Source: DATHSY01 sp046729855 (GTDB lineage Bacteria; Actinomycetota; UBA4738; HRBIN12). Taken from it: DNA of 26,718 bases. The stretch spans positions 1-26,718 of the forward strand of contig JBKPHM010000106.1 in the NCBI GenBank assembly GCA_046729855.1, read 5' to 3'. The position numbers were made by a program, and so were the translations under genes. Under the pieces are notes generated by a model. That model searched no databases, was not told where the DNA came from, and saw only the letters and a program-made list of their open reading frames with translations. Shown in pieces: positions 17,411 to 25,072 of this stretch (position 1 is its first letter; every line of letters begins with the position of its first letter).

Positions 17411-18768
17411 AGCTGACGATCCTCGGTGCGGGCGTGCGAACCCCCTTCGTCCTGAAGGGCCTGGTCGGGCACCCCGACCTGGGGCTCGACGAGGTCGTCC
17501 TGTACGACACCGACCCCGAACGGCTCGACCTGATGACGGCCCTCGGGAGCCATCTCTGCCGCGGATGGGACGCGCAGTTCGTCGTTCGCGGCGAACACGA
17601 CGCGACAACCGCGATCGCCGGCGCCAGGTTCGTCTTCTCTGCGATCCGGCCCGGGCAGGAGGCCGCGCGGGTCGCCGACGAAGAGCTGGCGCTCGAGCGC
17701 GGCGTCCTCGGACAGGAGACGGTCGGGCCCGGCGGGTTCGCGATGGCGTTGCGCACGATCCCGGCGATGCTCGACTACGCGCGCTTGATCGAGGAGGCCG
17801 CTCCGGACGCCATGCTCATCAACTTCACGAACCCGGTCGGGATCGTGATGCAGGCCCTCCACGACCACACCTCCGTGGACGCGGTCGGAATCTGCGACGG
17901 ACCGATCTCGATGCGTGAGAGCGTGGCGAGGTTCCTCGGCCTGCCGGGCGAGCGAGTGCACGCGGAGTACTTCGGACTGAACCACTGCGGCTGGATCCGC
18001 CGGGTTCTCGTCGACGGCGAGGACCGGCTGCCCGAGCTGCTGGACCGGTTCGAACAGCTCCAGGCGATCGACGAGCAGTGGCAGTTGTTCGACGCCTCGC
18101 TCGTCCGCGAGATCGGGATGCTGCCGATGGAGTACCTCTACTTCTTCTACTACCGCGACGATGCGCTCGAGCACATCCGCGGTTCCGGCGGCTCACGCGC
18201 GCGACAGCTGCAGGCGCTGAACCAGGCGCTCTGGCCGGCGCTGCGAACGCTCGTCGACGCGGGCGACCTCGCCGGTACCGAGGCGGCGTGGCGCCGGACG
18301 ATGGCCGAGCGCGGTGCGACGTACTTCGCCCGGGAGCGCGGCGGGCAGGTCGAGACCGAGGGAGTCGACGGCGGCGACGTGTTCGAGGGTGAGGGCTATG
18401 AGGGTGTCGCGATCGCCGTGATGTCGGCGACAGCGCGCCGGCGGAAGGCCACGTCGATCCTGAACGTCCCGAACCGCGGCGCGATCGGCGATCTCAGGGA
18501 TGACGACGTCGTCGAGGTGACCTGCCTCGTCGACGAGCACGGGGCCCATCCGATCGCGCAGGGTCGCATGCCGGACACCGCGCTGTCGCTGATCGGACCG
18601 CTCAAGGTCTACGAGCGACTGGTGGTGTCGGCCGCGGTCGAGGGTTCGTACCGTACGGCGCTCGACGCGCTGCTCGCGCATCCGCTGGTCGCCTCGTACC
18701 CCGTCGCGAAGGACATCCTCGACAGCTACCTGGCCGAGCTTGGTGGGCTGTTCCCTCCCCTGACGTGA
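17407..18768 (+). CDS. GH4 6-phospho-beta-glucosidase-type glycosidase
   Basis: A 453-residue NAD- and metal-dependent glycosidase of family 4. Motifs in order: nucleotide loop TILGAGVRTPF; IRPGQEAARVADEE; GQETVGPGGFAMALRTIP; NFTNPVGIV; GICDGP with metal ligand Cys163; GLNHCGW with Asn192-His193; and MEYLYFFYYRDD. The set fits the 6-phospho-beta-glucosidase/chitobiose-6-phosphate branch (BglT, LicH, ChbF) rather than alpha-galactosidases, although CDGP is closer to the CDMP of 6-phospho-alpha-glucosidases than to the CN-P usual in the beta branch. The enzyme should cleave a phosphorylated disaccharide by an oxidation-elimination mechanism. GTG 17407 overlaps the kinase stop. It is the last gene of the operon. 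Confidence 0.9.
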   Translation: MKLTILGAGVRTPFVLKGLVGHPDLGLDEVVLYDTDPERLDLMTALGSHLCRGWDAQFVVRGEHDATTAIAGARFVFSAIRPGQEAARVADEELALERGVLGQETVGPGGFAMALRTIPAMLDYARLIEEAAPDAMLINFTNPVGIVMQALHDHTSVDAVGICDGPISMRESVARFLGLPGERVHAEYFGLNHCGWIRRVLVDGEDRLPELLDRFEQLQAIDEQWQLFDASLVREIGMLPMEYLYFFYYRDDALEHIRGSGGSRARQLQALNQALWPALRTLVDAGDLAGTEAAWRRTMAERGATYFARERGGQVETEGVDGGDVFEGEGYEGVAIAVMSATARRRKATSILNVPNRGAIGDLRDDDVVEVTCLVDEHGAHPIAQGRMPDTALSLIGPLKVYERLVVSAAVEGSYRTALDALLAHPLVASYPVAKDILDSYLAELGGLFPPLT

Positions 18769-18908
18769 ACCCGCCGCACCGTCTGCTCACCTGAGCGCCA
18801 GCGATCGCACCTCCACACCGGCGGCGTCCAGAATGACCGGCAACCGGCCATCAAACGCAGGCGTCAGACCCGCGCGAGCGTGATCATGCCCCCGCGGCTG
18901 ACCTGCGG
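18769..18908. other. Spacer with a possible coding remnant
   Basis: The spacer lies between the GH4 gene and the convergent cupredoxin gene. On the minus strand a frame without start codon ends at 18791 with AFDGRLPVILDAAGVEVRS then LALR and stop. It could be an eroded gene end or chance in GC-rich DNA. No promoter or convincing terminator was seen. Confidence 0.2.
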
Positions 18909-19265
18909 CTACGAGCCGACCATCACGCCGTCCATACCGGGGTGCAGCGTGCACTCGAACCTCGTCTCGCCGTCCGGAACCGTGAACGTCGCGTTCACGA
19001 CGCCGCCGGCCGGGATCGGCCCGGTGCTGAGCTCGAGCGCCTCAACCGTGAAATCGTGCGTCGAGTCGTCTTCGTTCCGGACCTCGATCTGAACCTCCTC
19101 CCCGGCGGGGAGCTCGAGGCGTTCGGGCTGGAATCGCGTGTCGACCGCCGTCACGGGGACGGCGTCGGGACCTCCCGGGCCGGACGCCACGTTCCCAGAC
19201 GCATCGGCCGTGCACGACGCGAGGGCGAGCGCCACGGCGATCACCCGGGTTCGGATGTCGAACAT
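18909..19265 (-). CDS. Cupredoxin-like lipoprotein
   Basis: A 118-residue exported protein. The signal peptide ends in a lipobox ALASC with Cys18, so it should be anchored to the outer face of the membrane. The mature part is a single cupredoxin domain with all four type 1 copper ligands: His70 (STHDF), Cys105, His108 and Met111 in CTLHPGM. It may carry electrons or bind copper; no redox partner is adjacent. The start is certain: TAAGGAGGT, a perfect anti-Shine-Dalgarno match, lies 7 nt before the ATG. The C-terminus is short (ends GVMVGS), just after the Met ligand, as in small plastocyanin-like domains. Confidence 0.87.
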   Translation of the reverse strand: MFDIRTRVIAVALALASCTADASGNVASGPGGPDAVPVTAVDTRFQPERLELPAGEEVQIEVRNEDDSTHDFTVEALELSTGPIPAGGVVNATFTVPDGETRFECTLHPGMDGVMVGS

Positions 19266-19370
19266 CGGTAGACCTCCTTACGGTTGCGACCGATCTGCGA
19301 TGCAGGCTCCTCGACCACCGGCCGCGCGCCATCGGCGGAACGGTGTATCAACCGGTTCATTCGGCGCCCG

Positions 19371-19864
19371 CTACCCGATGAGCCCCAGCTCGCGGGCGCG
19401 GGCGAGCGCCTCGGTCCGGTTCCGCGCGCCGAGCTTCCGGTAGATGCTGTTGACGTGGGCCTTGACCGTCCCCGGGGCGACGAACAGGTCGCGCGCGATC
19501 TCGGTCTGGGTTCGGCCCGTAGCGAGTAGGGCGAGCACATCGCGCTCCCGGTCAGTGATGTCGGCTCCCCCGTGGACGTCGGGGAGCGGGACGGCCGCGC
19601 GCGTGGATCGGTCGTCGCGGTGGCCTCCGGAGCGGACCCCGGGACGTGCATGGGTCGGCGTACGAATCGCGCCGTCAGCAGCGCGACGATCGGGATCGGG
19701 CCGAACACGACGACGATCCACCACGCCGCCTCGCCACGTCGCGCGAGCGCGACCGCGATGCCGAGGACGCTCGACCCCCACAGGAACGAGAGCGCCGCGA
19801 CGGCCACCCAGATCGCGATCGTCCGCCACGGCAGGTGGTCGCCCCGCGACCGGTTCGTCGTCAT
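19371..19864 (-). pseudogene. Membrane LuxR-type regulator split by a frameshift
   Basis: Two frames together make one plausible protein. From ATG 19864 (after GATAGGAG) the first frame encodes TIAIWVAVAALSFLWGSSVL and WWIVVVFGPIPIVALLTARF, two membrane helices, then a Pro/Arg linker. The C-terminal LuxR/GerE helix-turn-helix (ITDRERDVLALLATGRTQTE through NRTEALARARELGLIG) continues in the -1 frame and ends at 19371. The helix-turn-helix frame has no credible start of its own. The switch falls near 19563-19600, where a run of five C (plus strand) is present. One missing base would explain it: sequencing error, real pseudogene, or less likely programmed frameshifting. It is divergent from the P450 gene. 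Confidence 0.6.
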
Positions 19865-19906
19865 CTCGGCTCCTATCCTGCACACCGCGACGGGGTCCCG
19901 TCCGCG

Positions 19907-19912
19907 TAGCCT
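19907..19912 (+). promoter_or_regulatory. -10 box of a probable leaderless transcript
   Basis: TAGCCT ends 6 nt before the cytochrome P450 ATG at 19919, and there is no Shine-Dalgarno between them. Confidence 0.45.
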
Positions 19913-19918
19913 TCGACC

Positions 19919-21241
19919 ATGACGTCGAGCGGGCATCCGCCCGGACCGCGGCTCTCGGCGCCCGGCGCCCTGCTCGCGCTTCGCCGCGATCCGATCGGGC
20001 TGTTCGAGCGGGCGGCATCGTTCGGCGACGTGTCGCACCTCCGGCTGCCCGGCGTCGGGCTCTACGTCGTGAACGACCCGGAACTCGTCCATCGGGTCCT
20101 GACCGCCGGTGACCGCGGGTTCCGCAAGGGCCCGACGATGGACGCCGCGACGCTCCTCCTTGGGCAGAGCTTGCTGACGTCAAGCGGCGAGTATCACAAG
20201 CGCCACCGGCGCCTGATGCAGCCGATCTTCCACCACGACCGGATCCGCTCGTACGCCGCGACGATGGTCGAGCTCGCCTTGAGGGCCCGCGAACGGTGGC
20301 AGGAGGGGGAACCGCTCGACGTCCACGCAGAGATGTCGGCGCTCACGCTAGCGATCGTGGGACGGACGCTGTTCGCCAGCGACATCGAGGCAGCCGAGGC
20401 CCGCGACGTCGCGGTCGCGATGCGCGAGGTCCTGGCGCAGTTCGACCGCGCCTTCTCGCCGTTCCTCCAGCTGTCGCAGCGCCTGCCGTTGCCGGCGAAC
20501 CGTCGGTTCGAGGCGGCCAAGACCTCGTTCGACTCGACGATCCGCACGCTGATCGCGCGACGACGGGCCGCGGGGCTCGGCGGCGACGACGTCCTCTCAC
20601 TCCTGTTGCGCGCCCGCGACGAGGAGGCGGGGCTGACCGACGAACAGGTGCGCGACGAGGCGCTGACGCTGTTCCTCGCCGGCCACGAGACCACGGCGAA
20701 CGCGTTGACGTGGACCTGGTACCTGCTCGGTCGGCACCGTGAGGTCGAGGAGCGGTTGCACGCCGAGCTCGAAAGCATCCTCGGCGGACGGAACGTCCAT
20801 GCGGAAGATGTCCCGGCGCTCTCGTGCACACGCTCGGTCCTGGCCGAGTCGATGCGGCTGTACCCGCCCGCATGGGCGATCGGCCGGCGCGCGACCGAAG
20901 ACCACGAGCTTGGCGGCTATCGCGTCCCGTCCGGCTCCATCGTCGTCGTCTCTCCATGGCTGGTACACCACGACGAACGGTGGTGGCCCGAGGCGTCGGC
21001 GTTCCGGCCCGAGCGCTGGGAGGATCCGGACAACCAGCAGCGGCGCACGTATCTTCCGTTCGGCGCCGGTCCGCGGATGTGCATCGGCGAGGACTTCGCG
21101 CGCCTCGAGTCGGTCTTGGTGCTCGCAACGGTCGCGCAACGGTGGCGGTTCGAGCCCGATCCCTCACACCGGGTCGAGCTTCAGCCCGTCGTTACCCTAC
21201 GTCCGAGGACGGGCGTCCGCGTCACCGCCCTGATGCGCTAG
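19919..21241 (+). CDS. Cytochrome P450
   Basis: A 440-residue soluble haem monooxygenase. The I-helix oxygen motif is AGHETT (254-259), the K-helix ESMR (Glu310-Arg313) is followed by LYPPAW, FRPERW is present, and the haem loop FGAGPRMCIG gives axial Cys388. The sequence (LYPPAWAIGRRA, AGHETTANALTWTWYLL) is nearer to the class E / CYP4-like bacterial group than to typical Streptomyces B-class enzymes. It needs an electron partner, but no ferredoxin or reductase is adjacent, so a distal partner must serve it. The substrate is unknown. The start has a TAGCCT box 6 nt upstream. It is divergent from the split LuxR-type gene with a 54-bp spacer. Confidence 0.93.
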   Translation: MTSSGHPPGPRLSAPGALLALRRDPIGLFERAASFGDVSHLRLPGVGLYVVNDPELVHRVLTAGDRGFRKGPTMDAATLLLGQSLLTSSGEYHKRHRRLMQPIFHHDRIRSYAATMVELALRARERWQEGEPLDVHAEMSALTLAIVGRTLFASDIEAAEARDVAVAMREVLAQFDRAFSPFLQLSQRLPLPANRRFEAAKTSFDSTIRTLIARRRAAGLGGDDVLSLLLRARDEEAGLTDEQVRDEALTLFLAGHETTANALTWTWYLLGRHREVEERLHAELESILGGRNVHAEDVPALSCTRSVLAESMRLYPPAWAIGRRATEDHELGGYRVPSGSIVVVSPWLVHHDERWWPEASAFRPERWEDPDNQQRRTYLPFGAGPRMCIGEDFARLESVLVLATVAQRWRFEPDPSHRVELQPVVTLRPRTGVRVTALMR

Positions 21242-21277
21242 GAGGAGCCTGCGCGGCGCGCGAGCTCGTCGCCATGA

Positions 21278-21430
21278 CTACGGTCGACGGACGCGTTGCC
21301 GGTAGGAGAACGAGACGAGCGCTGCACCGATCACCCACAGTACGACGGCCAGCAGCGGGTTCCCGGCCCAGGCCTCCACACCGCCGACGAGGAAGCCCAC
21401 GCCCACGAGCAGCGGCAGGACCCACATCAT
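21278..21430 (-). CDS. Small two-helix membrane protein
   Basis: A 50-residue frame on the minus strand: MMWVLPLLVGVGFLVGGVEA, a short WAGNP turn, then a second hydrophobic stretch (LLAVVLWVIGAALVSF) and a basic tail ending RQRVRRP. The hydrophobic-turn-hydrophobic-basic layout is that of a small integral membrane protein with the tail in the cytoplasm. TACGCT (21441-21436) lies 5 nt before the first ATG and 8 nt before the second, a leaderless-type arrangement. A longer form could begin at 21511, but the added part is Arg-rich and overlaps the ECF promoter. Function unknown. Confidence 0.55.
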   Translation of the reverse strand: MMWVLPLLVGVGFLVGGVEAWAGNPLLAVVLWVIGAALVSFSYRQRVRRP

Positions 21431-21463
21431 TGCCCAGCGTATCTGGGCTCGCGGACGGCGGAG

Positions 21464-21490
21464 TGTCGAAAACGACCCGCGCCGTTCGTC
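21464..21490 (+). promoter_or_regulatory. Probable ECF42-dependent promoter
   Basis: TGTCGA (21464-21469), 17 nt, then CGTC (21487-21490), 46 nt before the DGPF gene start. This matches the signature I recall for ECF42 sigma factors (TGTCGA in the -35 region, CGA/TC in the -10 region) in Streptomyces. The ECF42 gene itself lies just downstream, so autoregulation is likely. Confidence 0.65.
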
Positions 21491-21536
21491 GGTAGGGTGA
21501 GGCTCCACCACGGAGCCGAGCGGGAAGGAGGCCGGG

Positions 21537-21902
21537 ATGCGGTACTTGCTGTTGATCTACGGCGATGAGTCGGCCGGGGCCGACATGTCCCAGGAGGACC
21601 AGGCGCTCGAGATGAAGCGGTGGACCGACTACACCGCGTGGCTCCACGAGAAGGGCTGGCACCTCGGCGGCGAGGCCCTCGACGAAACGCACGCAGCTAC
21701 CACCGTGCGGGAGCTCAACGGCAAGATCGTCACGACCGATGGTCCGTTCGCCGAGACCAAGGAGCAGCTCGGGGGCTTCTACCTGATCCGGTGCTCGAAC
21801 CTGGATGAGGCGATCGAGGCGGCATCGAAGATCCCTAGCGTCGGACGAGGCTCGGTCGAGGTCCGGCCGATCATGGAGTTCGGCGAGGAGGGGTCGTCCT
21901 AG
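21537..21902 (+). CDS. DGPF-motif YCII-family protein, partner of ECF42
   Basis: A 121-residue ferredoxin-fold protein of the YCII family. It opens MRYLLLIYGDE and carries the name-giving DGPF at residues 68-71 (VTTDGPFAETKEQLGGFYLI), then the usual LDEAIEAASKIP and VEVRPIMEF ending. DGPF proteins are the conserved genomic partners of ECF42 sigma factors and are their regulon members; the biochemical role is unknown. GAAGGAGG (21524-21531) sets the start. The stop TAG at 21900-21902 falls inside the first codons of the sigma frame, so the two genes overlap. Confidence 0.92.
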   Translation: MRYLLLIYGDESAGADMSQEDQALEMKRWTDYTAWLHEKGWHLGGEALDETHAATTVRELNGKIVTTDGPFAETKEQLGGFYLIRCSNLDEAIEAASKIPSVGRGSVEVRPIMEFGEEGSS

Positions 21903-23134
21903 CCACCGAGGCGCGCGGGGTTGTCGACCGCCTGTTCCGGCAGGAGCAGGGGCGGGCGGTCGCGACTCTTATCCGGGTCCTGGGCGACTTCGACCTGGCC
22001 GAGGACGCGGTCCAGGAGGCGTTCGCCGAGGCGCTGCGCTCGTGGCCGGCGCGTGGCGTCCCCGACAATCCCGGGGCGTGGATCACGACGACCGCCCGGA
22101 ACCGCGCGATCGACCGGATCCGGCGCGACCGGGCGTTCCGCGAGCGGACCGAGGCCCTGACGCAGCTGGTGGCGCTCGAGGCGCTCGGGAAGGACCGGAC
22201 CGACGTGAGTGGGATCCCCGACGACCGCCTGCGGCTGATCTTCACCTGCTGCCATCCGGCGCTCGCGATGGACGCACGCGTCGCGCTGACGCTCAAGACG
22301 CTCGGCGGGCTGACGACCGGCGAGATCGCGCGGGCGTTCCTTGTGGCCGAGGCGACGATGGCGCAGCGGCTCGTCCGGGCAAAGCGCAAGATCCGCTCCG
22401 CGGCAATCCCCTACCGTGTCCCGCCGGCCGAGCTGCTGCCGGATCGCCTGCCCGGTGTGCTCGCCGTGCTCTACCTCGTCTTCAACGAGGGGTACGCGGC
22501 TACGAGCGGACCGCTCGTTCGCACGGACCTTTGCGACGAGGCGATCCGGCTCACCCGGATCGTGTCTCGGCTGATGCCGGCTGAGCCGGAGCCATCGGGG
22601 CTGCTAGCGCTCATGCTGCTGCAGCATTCGCGCCGCGACGCCCGGACCGACTCCCTCGGCGACCTGGTGCTGCTCGACAAGCAGGACCGTTCGCGCTGGG
22701 ACCACGACATGATCGACGAAGGGCTGCGGCTGGTGGACGAGACGCTCGCGATGCGCCGGCCCGGCCCGTACCAAGTGCAGGCAGCCATCGCCGCGCTCCA
22801 CGCCCGCGCACCGCGGCCCGACGACACCGACTGGCCCCAGATCGCCGCGCTGTACGCCACGCTGGCGCGCATGACGCCGTCCCCGGTCGTCGCGCTCAAT
22901 GCGGCGGTCGCGGTCGCGATGGCAGACGGTCCAGCACGGGGCCTCCCACTCATCGACGCGCTCGCCGGGGAGCTCGACGGCTACCACCTGTTCCACTCGG
23001 CGCGAGCCGACCTGCTCCGCCGGCTCGACCGGCGCGCCGAGGCCGCCGACGGCTACCGCCGAGCGCTCGTGCTCGTGACCAACCACAGCGAACGGGCCTT
23101 CCTCGAGCGCCGTCTCGCCGAGGTCACGGCCTGA
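21896..23134 (+). CDS. ECF42-type RNA polymerase sigma factor with C-terminal extension
   Basis: About 412 residues. Sigma region 2 is DFDLAEDAVQEAFAEALRSW and TTTARNRAIDRIRRDR; region 4 is LTLKTLGGLTTGEIARAFLV then EATMAQRLVRAKRKIR; a long helical C-terminal part (DUF6596/TPR-like, including YLVFNEGYAA, DLVLLDKQDRSRWD and LARMTPSPVVALNAAVAVAM) follows, as in ECF42. No anti-sigma gene is present, and the extension is thought to control activity in this group. Start problem: the frame is open from 21839 but has no ATG, GTG or TTG until 22169, which would remove region 2. By family length and by GAGGAGGGG (21885-21893) translation should begin near 21896, where the codon is GTC. A sequence error, a rare start, or a -1 shift out of the DGPF gene could explain it. 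Confidence 0.85.
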   Translation, partial: VLATEARGVVDRLFRQEQGRAVATLIRVLGDFDLAEDAVQEAFAEALRSWPARGVPDNPGAWITTTARNRAIDRIRRDRAFRERTEALTQLVALEALGKDRTDVSGIPDDRLRLIFTCCHPALAMDARVALTLKTLGGLTTGEIARAFLVAEATMAQRLVRAKRKIRSAAIPYRVPPAELLPDRLPGVLAVLYLVFNEGYAATSGPLVRTDLCDEAIRLTRIVSRLMPAEPEPSGLLALMLLQHSRRDARTDSLGDLVLLDKQDRSRWDHDMIDEGLRLVDETLAMRRPGPYQVQAAIAALHARAPRPDDTDWPQIAALYATLARMTPSPVVALNAAVAVAMADGPARGLPLIDALAGELDGYHLFHSARADLLRRLDRRAEAADGYRRALVLVTNHSERAFLERRLAEVTA

Positions 23135-23149
23135 CTGCTCGCATTCCGA

Positions 23150-24139
23150 TCAGGCTCGCGGCCCGATCCCCATTCGCCGACGCGCGGCAGCGACCGTCTC
23201 CGAGGCGATCGCGCGCGCCTTGTCGGCGCCCTTCGCCAGGACGTCCTCGATCGCGGGCTCGTCGGGTCTGATCGCCGCGTAGCGTTCGCGGGTCGGCGCG
23301 AAAAGCTCGACCATCGCCTCCCCCACGTCCTGCTTGAACATGGCGTACCCGTCTGCGTCCGCGTATTCCTTCTCGACGTCCTCGGGTTCGATACCGCCCG
23401 CCGCGGCCATGATCTCGATCAGGTTCGTGATGCCCTGCTTGTCCTCGGCGCGGACGATGTCTCGCCCCGAGTCCGTGACGGCCGAACGGAACTTCCGTCG
23501 GATCACGTCGGGCTCGTCGAGGACCAGCACGGTCCCGAGCTCCGTCCCACCGGTCGTGGACATCTTCTTGGCGGGGACCTGCAGGTCCATCACGCGGGCC
23601 GCGACGTCCGGGATCCGGTGCCCGGGCAGCACGAACGTCTCGCCGTAGCGGGAGTTGAAGCGTTCGGCGATGTCGCGGGCCAGCTCCAGGTGCTGCTTCT
23701 GGTCCTCGCCGACCGGCACCTCGTCCGTCTGGTATGCCAGGATGTCGGCCGCCTGGAGGACGGGGTACGTGAAGAGCCCGGCCGACACGAAGTCCTTCTG
23801 CTGCGCCGACTTCTCCTTGAACTGATGCATCCGCGATAGCTCGCCGTACGCCGTCACACTCATCAACAGCCAACAGAGCTCGGTGTGCTCCTTGACATCG
23901 CTCTGGCGGAACAGGATGCACCGGTCCGGGTCGAGCCCCGCGGCCAGGAGCAGCGCCGTCGCGTCGAGGACGGCGCGCGAAAGCTCGGCCGGCTCGTACG
24001 CGACGGTGGTCGCGTGCAGGTCGACGATGCAGTAGATCGCCTCGCCGCGGTCCTGCCCCTCGACGTACTGACGGATCGCCCCGAGGTAGTTCCCGAGGTG
24101 CTTGCGACCCGTGGGCTGGATACCCGAGAAGATGCGCAT
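23150..24139 (-). CDS. trpS: Tryptophan--tRNA ligase
   Basis: A 329-residue class I aminoacyl-tRNA synthetase charging tRNA-Trp. The HIGH-equivalent is TGRKHLGNYLG (residues 10-20) and the KMSKS-equivalent is KMSTT at 192-196; LAYQTDEVPVGEDQKQHLELARDIA marks the tryptophan/ATP site. Thr in place of the second Lys is a substitution I recall in some actinobacterial TrpS, so it is not by itself evidence of inactivity. It has no Shine-Dalgarno; TACCCT (24154-24149) is 9 nt before the ATG. It lies 33 bp downstream of the L,D-transpeptidase gene on the same strand and converges with the sigma factor gene. Confidence 0.95.
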   Translation of the reverse strand: MRIFSGIQPTGRKHLGNYLGAIRQYVEGQDRGEAIYCIVDLHATTVAYEPAELSRAVLDATALLLAAGLDPDRCILFRQSDVKEHTELCWLLMSVTAYGELSRMHQFKEKSAQQKDFVSAGLFTYPVLQAADILAYQTDEVPVGEDQKQHLELARDIAERFNSRYGETFVLPGHRIPDVAARVMDLQVPAKKMSTTGGTELGTVLVLDEPDVIRRKFRSAVTDSGRDIVRAEDKQGITNLIEIMAAAGGIEPEDVEKEYADADGYAMFKQDVGEAMVELFAPTRERYAAIRPDEPAIEDVLAKGADKARAIASETVAAARRRMGIGPRA

Positions 24140-24172
24140 GATGCAGACAGGGTATCGGACGGCAGCGGGCGG

Positions 24173-24952
24173 CTACGCCCGGATGACGACCGGCGTGCCG
24201 AGCGGGACGCGAGTGAGCGCCCGCATGTCTGCGTTGTACACGCGGACGCACCCGTGCGAGACCTCGCGCCCGCGGTCGCTCGGGTCGGCCGTGCCGTGGA
24301 TCGCCATCCGCCCCTCCCCCGGCCACTCGGACAGGACCGGCGAGAACCCGGACAGCCCCAGCGCGAAGATCCCGTACGGCCCCGCGGCATCGGCGAAGGC
24401 GACGCGCTGCCAGACGTAGAAGCGTCCCTCTCCCGTCGGGTACAGCGGCGCGCCGATCCCCACCCGGAATCGATCCATAAGGTCCTCGCGCACGTAGTGC
24501 CGCAGCACGCGTTCCGAGAGATCCACGACGATTCGCTCAAACACGGGCTTCAGCGTGACGTCGCTGACCTTGGCCCAGTCGGAGGCGCCGTTCGGCCTGA
24601 TCGGCAAGAGCAGCTTCACCCACCGGTGGCCGCCGCGTTCGGCGCGCCCGTCGATGAGGAGCGGCGAACGCGGCGCGCCGAGCGGATTCGGGTTCCGGGC
24701 GTCGAAGGCGTACGGGGGCTCGCCGCGTCCGGGACGCTTCCACATCCGCAGGTACCGCTCGTTCGGGATCGCGACCATCCCGCTCGCGTGCTCGTACAGG
24801 CGACCGTGGCCGAGGTCGGGCATTGGTGTCGGGGTCGGCGAGACGCTGCTCGGCGAGGGCGCGGTGGTCGGCGAGGGCGCCGGAGCGAGGGACCGAGAGG
24901 AAGACGAGCATGCAACGGCGACGACGAGGACCAACGGGAGCAGGCGGGTCAT
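24173..24952 (-). CDS. L,D-transpeptidase (YkuD) lipoprotein
   Basis: A 259-residue exported cell-wall enzyme. A hydrophobic signal ends in VAVAC, giving a lipidated Cys near residue 15, followed by a Ser/Pro/Thr linker. The YkuD catalytic core is at the C-terminus: MAIHGTA (His219) and the active-site loop SHGCVRV with Cys235. It should form or exchange 3-3 peptidoglycan cross-links, or attach proteins to the wall. The N-terminal half before the YkuD domain is not recognised. CATAAT (24966-24961) lies 8 nt before the ATG with no Shine-Dalgarno. Confidence 0.9.
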   Translation of the reverse strand: MTRLLPLVLVVAVACSSSSRSLAPAPSPTTAPSPSSVSPTPTPMPDLGHGRLYEHASGMVAIPNERYLRMWKRPGRGEPPYAFDARNPNPLGAPRSPLLIDGRAERGGHRWVKLLLPIRPNGASDWAKVSDVTLKPVFERIVVDLSERVLRHYVREDLMDRFRVGIGAPLYPTGEGRFYVWQRVAFADAAGPYGIFALGLSGFSPVLSEWPGEGRMAIHGTADPSDRGREVSHGCVRVYNADMRALTRVPLGTPVVIRA

Positions 24953-24960
24953 CGGTTCCC

Positions 24961-24966
24961 ATTATG
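24961..24966 (-). promoter_or_regulatory. -10 box of a probable leaderless transcript
   Basis: On the minus strand CATAAT, one base from the TATAAT consensus, ends 8 nt before the L,D-transpeptidase ATG. Confidence 0.45.
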
Positions 24967-25072
24967 CGGTCGTCAACGCAGCGAGCTAGCCCGACGTCGT
25001 GTCAACCCTCGAGGCAGGACTGTGCCGCTTCTCACCTTCTCCCCACCGTTCCCCTAGTTAGAGCACCACAGC
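24967..25072. other. Non-coding spacer
   Basis: No gene, repeat or hairpin of note was seen. It lies between the L,D-transpeptidase promoter and the tRNA-like sequence, and must contain any promoter of the latter; TAGTTAGAG near 25056 is the only AT-rich spot. Confidence 0.3.

Noticed and set aside
19560..19600. Programmed -1 frameshift in the LuxR-type gene
   Set aside because: No X-XXY-YYZ slippery heptamer is present in the zero frame; a single missing base is simpler.
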